Shown here in pieces: positions 48,029 through 58,722 of a DNA stretch of 64,000 nucleotides. The position numbers were made by a program, and so were the translations under genes. This DNA comes from Chrysoporthe austroafricana. Taxonomy: Eukaryota; Ascomycota; Sordariomycetes; Diaporthales; Cryphonectriaceae. Below the pieces are notes generated by a model that was not told the DNA's origin, made no database searches, and saw only the letters and a program-made list of their open reading frames with translations. The stretch lies in assembly GCA_001051155.2 (NCBI GenBank), contig JYIP02000005.1, forward strand, positions 4,340,001 to 4,404,000, written 5' to 3'. The first letter of the stretch is position 1; each line of letters opens with the position of its first letter.

Positions 48029-51010
48029 GCTGGGTGCCTGTTTGGGAGGAGGAAAGCCCTGGAGGAGGGTGCTGAGAAGCGTACGCGCATACAGGGATGG
48101 CCTCGACAGGGCCCGAGCCCAGAGGTTAGGGAGCTGGAGGGGGCCCCAGGCCGAGGGGTCGCCTGCAGCCTCGCGTAGCCAGCGATCGTGGGCGTATATA
48201 CGACTCCGCCAGCCGGGGAGAAGGGCTGACCGAGGTTACTGTTGGAAGGGGGTTCTGTACCCGTGACGGCTGGGGCGGCGGGGCGCAGTCTCGTTCACCT
48301 CAGTCCGGCCCGGCAGGTCGCGCATAGAATGAACCGTGCTTGGTCGAGGTCGGGTCCCGGCTCCGGTGCATGGGGATCCAGGGCAACCCGAGCAGCAGCA
48401 GCAGCAGCAGCAGCGCGGCCGGACTGTCGTGTGTTCTTCTGCAGGCAGCCTCGAGGGCCGTCAGGGCGACATAGCGGGGGCGGCAGCGAGGGGAGGAGGG
48501 GAGATCGGCGGGTGGTGATGTCGAGCCAATGTGACCAGACGAAGAGCAGCGGCCGGGGGAGCCAGTGGTCGCGGGCGATTGATTGACGGGCGATCACGGG
48601 CTGGTTGGGACGAGTCCAACGCGGCCCCGAGATGAGGACGGATCCGGAGATATGACTTGGACTGGCGGCTGGCTTGGTGGATGGATGCGGCCGGGCCAGG
48701 TCGAGCAGGCCAAGGCCGGACGGGATGCGTGGGCGCGTGGTTGGCCGGGAGGGCGAGGCAGACAGCGAGAGCGAGGGTCGGGTTCGACAGCAAGGGAAGA
48801 AGAAGGAGGGCGGAGGAGGAGGAGGGCAGGCGAAGTTAAGTAACGGTCGGGCTGATGAGGTGTGGTCGCACCCAACCTTGGCCTGGGGAGGGCGGCAACC
48901 GAGTGGATGGGGGCCACGGGAGTGCGGGCTTTAGCAGGAGGAAAGCACGTACGGGCAGGGGTGGAGGGGGTTCGTCGAGGGCAGGAGCGCCAGCGCGCCC
49001 GCCCGCCAGCAGGACGAGGCTGCTGCCAAGGGTTTCCGGACGGGCGTTAAGGCCGATCGGGTGTCGAGCCAGCCGTTGGCATTCGTCTTCCTTGTTTGTC
49101 TTTTTTTCGTCTCCTTGTTCCTCGCCGGGCTGTCTTCTTTCTCTCTTTGTCTCTCCTCTGCCCTGGGGCCCTCTGGATCGGCGCGCTAGAGAGATCCAAG
49201 AGTGGCAATCTCAAATCTCGAGAAAAGACCGGGGCCAGAAATCTCGGTATCCGTTCTCATATGGCCATCAGTCATTTTTTTTTGCCCTCTGCCCTAATTC
49301 CCCTGGGCCCTGGGCCCTGTCCCTGGCCCCGTCCCCTGGCCCCCTGCCCCCTGCCCCCCACCCCGTCCCTGGGCGGTGCCTGAGCCAGGGCCCGTCCCTG
49401 GCACCGCCCGCGCCTGGCCCTGGCCCTTGGCCCTGGCTCGGCACTCCTCAGGAATAGGAAGGAAGCACGACAATGAGATTGTGTCTCTGCTGCGTCGCCC
49501 AGTGGTCGCCCACGCCTATATTGGCACCCAGTACTACGTAGCCCGCCCTCATTGGGCTGGCGCCCTCGTACTATATGCTGGGTATGCAGGTATGATGTCT
49601 TCGCCGGCCTGAGGAACCCCTCACGTGCCTCTGCACTGCATGCTCGGCAGATAGAGACATCTGGCTGAGACATGATGCCACGTCTCCTCTGCCCTAGCGC
49701 CTCTCGAGATCGGCCTGCAGCAGCACGCAGCCACCCCTGCCGTGCCCTGGCCGAGGAGACGCCTGGTCTGTACTATATGAGGTCGTCATGCTGGAGTACG
49801 CCGCGCCCGGGGAGCCTGGCGTGCCTGGGAGGGCCGGACAGGTCGAACCTGGACATGTGCCGCGGTGAGGCGAGTGCTGCGCGGCTGAGGCCCGCTCGCC
49901 CGCCCGCCCAGACACGTCTTCTATGGGCTGCCTATATAGATGTGTTTGTGTGGTACGTGCTGTGCACATCACGTACCGCAACAGCACCTGGCCGCGACAA
50001 GATCTCGGCTCGGCACCCACCTCGACCAGGATCTCGTGCCTGGCCCGGCTGTGTGCTGCCCCCTCGCCGAGCGCAGGGAAGCCGTGCCGTGCAACGTGAT
50101 GTGATGTCCCGCAGGCTGAGGTCCGGCATATTTAGCTCTGGACACCCGGGGGGCGCTTGGGGGGGGGGGCGTTCATGCCGCTTGGGAGATGTTGCACTGC
50201 TTCATGCGTATATCATATAGGGCCGGGGGGCTCCCTCGGGGCTGAATAGGGATGCCGACAGCATGATAAGGCTCTGGCCGGTGGGCTGAGAAAGTTTCGC
50301 GCTCCCCTTGTCCCAGCACGCAGGCGGACCAGACAAAACGTTGTCTCATGCGCTTCCGGATTGAGCCACCTGGACGCGCAGCGACGTGTCGGCTGTAGGC
50401 CGTACGCCGTACGCCGTAGGCCAGAACGCCCCGGCAGCGCCACTCGCTCGGCGTGCTCGGGAGGCCTTGTTTCGTCTTTCGGACTCGTGCATGCCGTCTT
50501 GCCAGGAGCCCAGGGCTGCTCTGCACCAACCAGATACTGCCCGCCCTCGGACAGCCCTCGCCTCCTGTCTTTCTCCTGCCGGCGCAATCGCCATGGGGGG
50601 TTTCACAAGACAAGACAAGAGCAGGCAGGGAAGGGCAGGGCAGGGCAGGGCAGAGCCGGGCCGCGCAGGCTCGTGGTACTCTCCAGGTGATATACGGCGG
50701 ATCGGCTGGTCTGAACCTGGCTATAACAGACTATTCTACCGCGTAGGGGCTCGAGCCGTAAATAGTGAGAGCCCACTGCAAGCATTCCGGCTGCGGGCCC
50801 CCCACTGCAGCCGTTTCCCTCTTCCCGCTAGGCACATGGCCGTGGGCCCCCTCTGCCCCTGCATAACCCCGAAAAGTTCTTATCGATAAGGCAGCAGCCC
50901 AGCCAGAAATTTTGAAGACCGCATCGCGCATCGTACATCGCGCATCGCACCCTCCCTCCTGGCAGATCCCAACGAGACCCGGCTCCCGATCACACACGGC
51001 CAGACCAAAG
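48029..51010. promoter_or_regulatory. Long divergent upstream region of the Ser-rich gene and RPF2
   Basis: These 3 kb lie between divergent starts. They include an AGC microsatellite (48,391-48,414), a C-rich run of CCCTGGCC-like units (49,300-49,440), a G-run at 50,160-50,170, GGCAG repeats (50,625-50,660) and inverted CGTACGCCGTA text at 50,400-50,420. Many overlapping frames are produced by the high GC and are not supported. Upstream introns or non-coding transcripts cannot be excluded. Confidence 0.45.
48391..48414. repeat. AGC trinucleotide microsatellite (8 units)
   Basis: Eight AGC units lie 363 bp upstream of the Ser-rich gene start; read on that gene's strand they are GCT. This is probably 5' leader or promoter, not coding. 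Confidence 0.9.
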
Positions 51011-52139
51011 ATGCTGCGACAGATGTGAGTGCCGCCCCTCTCTCACAGGCACTCATTCCCTCCTCCCTCGTCCCTTGCCCCCCAAAAACTCACCACAGGC
51101 CTGCAGAAAACCACGTAACGCCCGCTCCAAGCGGGCCCTCGAGAAGCGCGCCCCCAAGGCCGTCGAGAACCCCAAGACGGTCCTCTTCCTCCGCGGCACC
51201 ACCTGCTCCCAGGTCGTCCAGGATGCCCTCAACGACCTGCACCAGCTCCGCCAGCCGCTCGCCAAGAAGTTCACCAAGAAGAACGCCATCCACCCCTTCG
51301 AGGACGCCTCGAGCCTCGAGTTCTTCTCCGAGAAGAACGACGCCTCCTTTCTTGTCTTCGGCAGCAGCAGCAAGAAGCGCCCGCACTGCCTGACCCTCGT
51401 CCGGACCTTCGGCTACAAGGTCCTGGACATGCTCGAGCTTTACCTCGACGGCGAGGCCTACCGCCGCCTCGACCAGTTCCGCGGCAAGAAGCCCGCCATC
51501 GGCCTGCGGCCCATGCTGGTCTTCGCCGGCCCCGCCTTCGAGAGCACCGTCGCCAACGAGTACACCATGGCCAAGAGCATGCTGACCGACTTCTTCGCCG
51601 CCGAGCGCGGCGCCGACAAGATCGACGTCGAGGGGCTGCAGTACGTCGTCGCCGTGACGGCCGGGGACGGCGGTGCCGCTGCCAGGCTGGGCGATGGCTC
51701 CCGCCCCGCGATACACCTGCGCGCGTACCTGATCCGGACCAAGAGGAGCGGGCAGCGCCTGCCCAGGGTGGAGGTGAGCGAGAACTCGGGGGACCGCTGG
51801 CTGCTGACGCCGGGCCGTGCTGACATGTCATGATCTACGCAGGTCGAGGAGATGGGCCCCAGGATGGACTTCCGCGTGGGGCGCGTCCAGGAGCCCGAGG
51901 AGGCCATGCTGAAGGAGGCTATGAAGAAGGCCAAGACCACCGAGGAGAGGTCCAAGAAGAACGTCTCCATGGACGTCATGGGCGACAAGATCGGCCGCAT
52001 CCACCTGGGCAAGCAGGACCTGGGCAGCCTCCAGACGAGAAAGATGAAGGGCCTGAAGAGGAGCCGGGACGATGACCTGGATGAGGACGATGATGGCCAG
52101 GTCACCAGCGATGACGAGGGCAGGAAGCGGAGGAGATAG
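51011..52139 (+). CDS. RPF2: Ribosome assembly factor Rpf2 (Brix domain)
   Basis: Three exons (51,011-51,024; 51,107-51,773; 51,843-52,139) code for 325 residues. The introns are 82 bp (GTGAGT..CAG) and 69 bp (GTGAGC..CAG, branch-like GCTGACA). The first coding exon has only 14 bases and gives MLRQ plus part of Ile, leading into KPRNARSKRAL. The Brix domain follows (about residues 27-235), with ENPKTVLFLRGTTCSQ, DLHQLRQPLAKKFTKKN, IHPFEDASSLEFFSEKNDASF and GSSSKKRPHCLTLVRTF. Then comes the conserved tail VEEMGPRMDFRVGR, DKIGRIHLGKQDLGSLQTRKMKGLKR, and an acidic then basic end. Rpf2 pairs with Rrs1 to load the 5S RNP into pre-60S ribosomes in the nucleolus. It is convergent with the Zn2Cys6 gene. 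Confidence 0.96.
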
Positions 52140-53211
52140 GCGCACCGGTCAGTGTCTGCGTCTGAAAGGGTGCATACTCATATGCACGCGCGCAAAATTG
52201 CATTCATCGGTGTACGGCGTTGATTGGCATGCTGTGGGGTTCACAGATGACATGGTAGCGGCGACTACTCAAAATGCATCCGTCTTCTGGTCGTGGCTTG
52301 GAATATGCTGTCTTCCTGACTAAGAACTCTGCAGTCCTGGTAAAAGCTTAGAAGTGTAGATGCATATGCACATCTCTCAGGTAACCGATTGTACACCCTG
52401 ATCCTCTGAAAAGGTCTTTGTACAAGTCCCAGCCCGATCAAGCGTTCACCCATGTCTGGTCATCCTTCCTGACTCCGTCTTGACGTGAAGAGGGTATATG
52501 GCACGCCGTGGTCCCCAAATGCAAGATAGAGCCATGACACTCTCGCCACCACCTCTTGGGGGTATGCTATAACGCCACTCCCCGTGAACCCTCATCATTT
52601 TCGTGCCGTCGATACGAAGTCCCTCTTGTCAACTTTGCATGCTTGCTCCTTCGTCTCAACGGGATGGCGCTGCACCATCGCATCTGGGAGTGTCGAGGCT
52701 ACAGTCATGATGTTCTGCACCGCAATTCTCCGTTACCCGCGCGCATGGTGCTTGCCGATCGGCTCCACCGCTTGGTGGCTGGCTCGTGCCAAGCCGACGG
52801 TCCTTCTAACGGCACTGGCAGTGCGTCAAGACGCGTGGGCTCTGAGAGTGGACGCGACGCTGTAGCATACAAGGTGCAACTTGGGTAGACATGTTGGCGA
52901 AGCGTCCGGGCCGAAAACTCCCTTTGAGGTTCCCTCGGAGCCGCCAGCCTTCTCTGGCTCAGATCAGGCTGCTCTGGATCCGATGTCGGCAGAAGCTTTG
53001 AAGGCCACGCGGCGCTGATGGCGCTGGCGGCTCAGAAGCTGCAGACGTAACCTCCTGAGAAGGTGAGCATCCTCGGATCATCGGATAACGTACGGGACAT
53101 ACTCGTGGCGGACAGGAGCGAGCGTTCCCAACGCAAGAGCCTTCCGACGTCGTGAGCTCGCGTCTACTGCGACAAGTATAGGGTTGGATGGAGGAAGAGG
53201 AGGTTCTCAGC
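52140..53211. other. Convergent intergenic region
   Basis: This is 1.07 kb between two 3' ends. No domain-bearing frame, RNA gene or repeat is seen. The plus-strand frames at 52,556-52,888 are short and overlapping. Confidence 0.5.
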
Positions 53212-54949
53212 TCACGTGTTGTCGGACGACGGAGGGACCGGCAGAGGCGATCCCGGGTTGACCAGCTCGCTGAGCATCTCAATGTGGTTTGTGAACTTGA
53301 GGTCGCCTTGCTCGTCGCTCCCCTCGAAGCCCCAGCTCGAGCCCCATATGTCCGCCGGGATGAAGGTGTGCCCACTCTGGCCGGGATCATAGAGTGCGAC
53401 ACGGACCGCCCATTCCAGGTGCGGCCACCACTTGCGCTCCAGATCCGGACCAAAGCAGTCCGAGTTGAACAGGGACACGATCCCCAGCACCTCCCGTCGC
53501 GCCATCCCCTGTAGCCACCATATGTGGTCGAGGGTCTTGAGGAGGGCAAAAAATGATGCCAGAACTGCCAGGGCGCGAGGCTGCCGCTCTTCCACCAATT
53601 CGACGAAGCGCTTCGACACGGTCGCCGGGAAGGCGAGCGCGCCCTTGCCCGGCTTCGAGTGGGCCCAGTTCAGGGTCGCCACCGCGTGCTGGTAGGCCTG
53701 CCGAGTACTCTCCACGAGGCCAAGGTTGCCCGCACCGGAACCTCCACTGGCCCCCGGGGTTCCGTTGTCGGACAGATCGGCCGCGGCCGCCAGGGGACCC
53801 AGTGCCGCAAGCTCCTCGTCGAGACCGTTCAGCAGGTGACCAAAGAAGCCGTCCGCGGCACGGGTGAAGTTCAAGTTCAGCACGGGCTGCGCGTCGATGA
53901 TGGACAGGATGATCTTGCTCTGCTTCAGCCAGGGCCACGAGGCTGCCACGACCGTCTTGACACCTTGAAACGAGTGGAACCACGTCAGAGGAGGCTGATA
54001 GGCACCGCCTGCCCCGTGGCTATCCGCGCCGGAGAACGGCCCCGCGGTTCCGGTTGCAAAGGGGCTCTCGTCCTTGGTAAAGATGCGCGTGGCGGTACTC
54101 TGGAAGGCGATCAGGGTGGATGTGAGGAACAGGATCTCCGCGTTGTTCGCATCGATGCCCGACGTCAGGCTGCTGCTATACGCGTTGAGACACGAGGCCA
54201 TGTAGGCGTGACTCGCGCGGACCAGCTCCTTGTCATTGGGCCAGACGCTCCGCATGTGCAGTGCAGACACGGCGAGGATGGCATCCATCAGATGCTGATT
54301 GCCAGCGAAGGCGAGATTCGGTATGGACGAGCCCCATAGGCCCTCGAGCTCGGGAGACGTCACAGCCAGCGTCTTGTGTGTGTGCCCGGTATAGTGATGC
54401 ATAAGACGAAGTTCCATCAGGCGCCCGACCGGCTGCGAGTCGGGAAGCAGCAGCCCCGGCTGGTGATACAACGGGACGCCAGCCGCGGACCGGGGCGTCG
54501 GTGGCACGTAGCTTGGCCGGCGAGGACTGGCGCTGTCCATAGCACCCGGGGCGAACGTGGCGGATGAGGGGCTCCCGTTGACAGACAGCGCCCTCTCGAG
54601 TTCTCGGATCACGTCGGGGTGTTCGAAATCGCACGGGACGCCATGCTTCAGACAATTGCTGCACCGGGGATGGACCTCGTCGCACTAGGATTCGAGAATG
54701 TCAGCAATTGTGTCGTCGTCGTGCAGGATCCGAGCGGGCCAGGCAGAGACGCTGCAGCGGGCCGGCCGGTCGGTAGTCTGCGATGACGTGTGGATATTCA
54801 TTCACCTTGATCTTGCGGGCTTTGCAGCGTTTACTTGTTGCGGTCAGCATCGCGCGCCTCGTCGAGTCTGTGTCACCCGAGCACCCCAGGCGTGACAGGG
54901 CAACTCACCAGCCTGCCCTGGATTTCTTATGAGAACGCCGCGGTGGCAT
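53212..54949 (-). CDS. Zn(II)2Cys6 fungal transcription factor
   Basis: Three exons (54,949-54,909; 54,833-54,806; 54,684-53,212) with introns of 75 and 121 bp code for 513 residues. Spliced, the N-terminus reads MPPRRSHKKSRAG followed by a perfect binuclear zinc cluster: Cys14, 17, 24, 31, 34 and 41, with CKRCKARKIKC and CSNCLKHGVPC. Intron 1 lies inside the first Cys codon and intron 2 directly before the third Cys. No coiled coil is obvious after the cluster. A Ser/Pro linker (about 60-100) leads to a helical regulatory domain starting near LMELRLMHHYTGHTHKTL, the type found in regulators related to sterol-uptake factors (Upc2-like). It is a DNA-binding regulator whose targets are unknown. 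It stands alone, without biosynthetic neighbours, 3.8 kb from CYS3. The exon structure is my reconstruction and fits in phase. Confidence 0.9.
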
Positions 54950-57900
54950 CGTGACGGCCGTGCAGCTCCTTAATCCCTCTTAACGCGGCCCCCGCCAGAA
55001 CAGACCAGACTCTGCAGGAACGTTTCTCCGTCGGGCTACCGATGGGACAGGCGCATCGCGAGGTGCACCTGGCTTGAGACCAGACCGGACAGCGCAGTCC
55101 AGATCCCAGGGGGCGTTGTAGTCGCTCGCGGGCTCGTCCTCGGCCCCCGCGTGGTATATGAAATCGAGAGCCTGTGCGCGATGCCCCAGAGGTTTCGCGT
55201 CACCTCCGGCCTTGCTGGGTGGTCTGCTCGTGAAGTAGCTGAGGCTGAAGTCGAGGAGAGGTGCGTCTCGTGGCGTCCGGAGGGCGGAAGGGGGGGAGGC
55301 GAAGTTGGAGTTTGATAAGGTTCCAGGGACGGGAGGTCGACGCAGATTAGACGGCTGGTAGGGCTACTCGATGACTTCGCAAGGGAGAGGGATAGCGAGC
55401 GTCAGGGCCAGTCTGGAAGAAAGCATGACTCCACTACGGGCGAGCGGTGCCCTGGCCTGGTCGTCTACTGAGTAGTGCTTCCCTGGTTCGAAGCCGGGTC
55501 CGTGACCAGGTTTAAGCTCCATGAAATGTCCGCACTGGCAGCCTACTGTAGGCTTATACCGTAGCGCCTGCGCTCTGTGCCGTGCTTGTGCCGTGCTTGT
55601 GCTATGCTTGTGCTGTGCTGTGCTGTGCTGTGCGGTGCTATACCGCATGAGGCCAGGGGTGTGGGCCACCGCACTGCCGTCCTCCTACCATACACCCATA
55701 GTACTTAGTATGTAGCACCGCATGGCATCGCATCAAAGCCAAGCTCATGGCATTTGCAGGGTGGGATCGAGCATCGGGCGCTCCCAAGACCCCGACTGGC
55801 CCGGCCCCTTCATCCGCAGAAAGACGGGCCACGAGACGTCGCGCAGGAGAACATGCTGTGATCCCCGCCCCTAGCCACGTCGCTGGTTGCGGCCTGGGGC
55901 GACGGATCAGGACGGCCAGAATATTACGACCAGATTCGTCATCCCTGATGGGCCCCATCCACGAGCAGGACACGGCGCTGCAGACACCGCAACCGCCATG
56001 GTGCTAGCTGCGCAGAGCCGACCTTGTATGTCCCGCGACCCCGTACTGGCGTCACTGGCCCATCGCTCCTGGGCGCAGGTAGCCCGGCCCGGGGTGGCGA
56101 TGTTCAAGAAGACCTGCTGCGGACGTACCATACATACATAATACGCCGCGCCGGAGATCAACTACAGAGACGGTCGCGACAGCTGAGCCCGCCAGACGGG
56201 CTAGCCCGATACTCAGTAGGCTGTACGAGGCCACAGCCTCGAATGCTGACAGTCCCACGTGGAGGCTGTGACCAATCACGGACGAACGTACGAGATCTGG
56301 TCTGGAACTTTAAAAAAAAACCAAAAAAACCCGTGGAGCTGTGAGGTGTGATCGCGGGGACGAACGGCTAGGGCTGCTGGGCGGATCTTCTCAGCCTCAG
56401 ATGTCCTGGGTTGAGGTCAAACATGCCTGCTCTTCGCTCCACGCTCCTGATACATCCCCACATGGTGGCAGTGGTACCGAGGAAGCCGGACGGCGGGCAT
56501 CTTATGTGGGGTCAGACCGATCGTGAAGTCGTCCCAACCCAGCAACGTTATGTAGTTGGGGGGGGGGGGTACGGCCCCCCAGGCCCTGAGAGGCGCCACA
56601 GACAGACCAGACCAGACCAGACCAGAGCAGGCCCGACCCGACCCTGGCTCCATGGTCGTGTCGCAGTTATTCACGCGGAGCAGGTAAAAATAGACGCCGC
56701 ATGAGCCTGGAGCGAGGCCGCTGAAGGCCTTCGCTGTGTGGCTGTCACCCCACGGGCGAAGGCGGGACGCATGTCCATTGATAGGCCGGGCAGACCGTGA
56801 TGCCAGCCCTCCAATGTCCATCACCATCCATCCTCAGCATTGCCAGGATAGATTGGGCCGGGAGACGGACGTTGGTCTTAGGCAACGTCGCCAGCGCGCT
56901 GAAGCCGAGGTGGATATCCCGAAGCCGCCTCGCACCGGCAAGACGTGTTGTCCGCGCAGAGGACGAGCAGACTATGAAGCCCATCTACGCAGGGTCAGCT
57001 GTCGCACCGTCTCGAGCGCGGGGGGGCTGAGTCCTGTGCAGCACGCGAGCAGCAGCGGGCCTACACCTTGCTCCGACGGCGAGAACGTTGAAAGATCAGG
57101 CTGCCCTGGCCTGGTGTTGATGAAGCCGGCAGCAGTAATCTGGACCCGGAAGGTCCCGGGCCGGACGTCAGCGTTGCCCATGAGGCCTGTCCTATGTGGA
57201 GCACGAGGAGGACAGCCGCGGCGGGAGCTCATACTCGAGAGCCAGGCCACGGCCCGCCGAAACACCGACCGTCCGGTCGTCACCACGGAAATGTGGTCGG
57301 CGGACAGATGCCGGAGCTAGACTCGAAGAGGCCGGAGGGGGGGGGGGCAGAGAGGCAGAGAGGCAGCGAGGGAGCGAGGGAGCGAGGGGGAGACAGAGAG
57401 GGAGGGATGTGCCATGTCCAGGCCCGGTGTCAATGTCGAGCTGGTCATCCCTCTCTCGGGCACCGAACGGACAATTCTCTGCTGTCTCAAGGAGCCGGTC
57501 TGGCGGAGATCGAAACGAGCTGACCAGGGCAGCGAAATTAATAATCAATCAGGAGGTGTGCATACTTGTCAATCCGAGGCATGGTATAAGTCATGTAGGG
57601 TTGCAAGAGAGAGGAGGCAGCACACAGAGAGAAAGAGACGGAACAGACGCCAGGGCCCTCCTGCGGCACCTGCTGCATACCAGAGTCAATGAAGTCGAGC
57701 GAGAGGGCATGAGGAAGGGAAAGGCGCAGAAGGGCTTACTGCGTTCTGGGCGCCTGGGAAACGGGTCGAGGCTGATTTCCAATCCACCACGAGCATTCAC
57801 CGCCAGCACGCCAGTAACCCGACCCTAACCGCCGCAGACACTTAGTACGTCCGTATAAAGATAGGCACCTATACGCATGTGGCAGGTCAGAGCACATAAA

Positions 57901-58722
57901 GGACAGAGGCGCTGCTCAGCTGGCCGTGTCCCTCGCCGCCACTTTCTCAAAGAAGCGAGTGCCATCCTCACCGGCCAGCTGTGGCCCGTCCCCTGCCCAG
58001 GGCAATTGCGCCATCGTCCTGTGTCCTTGCCCCACCACAAGAGGCCCGACCGTGCTCGACACCTCGGCCCCTCCTCCTCCCCCCGCTGCCACCAGCAAGC
58101 ACAGAGGGCCACGGCGCGGCACGCAGTCTGTACGTCCGTACCCAGGCGAGGTGGGGAAACAGAAGAGGCGGTAAGAGGAAGAAGAGAAGAGGGGCCCCTC
58201 TCGATCGGGAAATCGCATACTGATTAGATAGCGCCGCCTGATGACGACAGGATCACGACAACATCCTCCTCCCCCGGCGAGCCCTGGGCTTCATCCCTCT
58301 GTCCATAAACTGCCGCCTGCACCTCGCGGCGTCTGGAGCCGGCGCCAGCCTCGACCTGCCTGAGAGGCCATCCCCCACCTTGCAGCAGTCACTCGCGTGC
58401 CGATCGCGCAATCCGCCCTAGTGCTAGGCCTGAGCTCGGTCCGAGCCCGTCGCGCCATTCGCTGTCACCACCGCCGCCGGCTCGACAAGATATTTTTCTC
58501 GGCGACCCCTCCGCCCGTCCTGAAGACTTTTTGACGGCAAGAGAGCAGCAAGAAACGCCTCCTCGTGGACCCTCTCTGCCTCTCTTTCTCTCTGCCTTTC
58601 ACAGCCTCTCAGCCCTCTCTGCCTCTCGGCCTCCCCACCCTGACTCCCCGCCCTCGACCCGTCCTCGTCGGACACCGTCGCCTCCCACCTCGACGACCCA
58701 TCGACAGCGCCCTCCGCCAGCC
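54950..58722. promoter_or_regulatory. Long divergent upstream region of the Zn2Cys6 gene and CYS3
   Basis: These 3.8 kb contain no credible gene. Low-complexity pieces are a TGTGC/TGCTG repeat (55,570-55,636), ACCAG repeats (56,604-56,630), a G-run (56,559-56,571) and a purine-rich stretch with GAGGGAGC units (57,335-57,405). Two weak tRNA-arm or hairpin signals lie near 55,455-55,510. A pyrimidine-rich leader (58,560-58,700) precedes the CYS3 start. Frames such as 57,196-57,828 are shadows of repeats. Confidence 0.45.

Noticed and set aside
55434..55508. tRNA gene on the plus strand
   Set aside because: The T stem and six of seven acceptor pairs can be drawn, but the conserved U8 and the A-box are missing.
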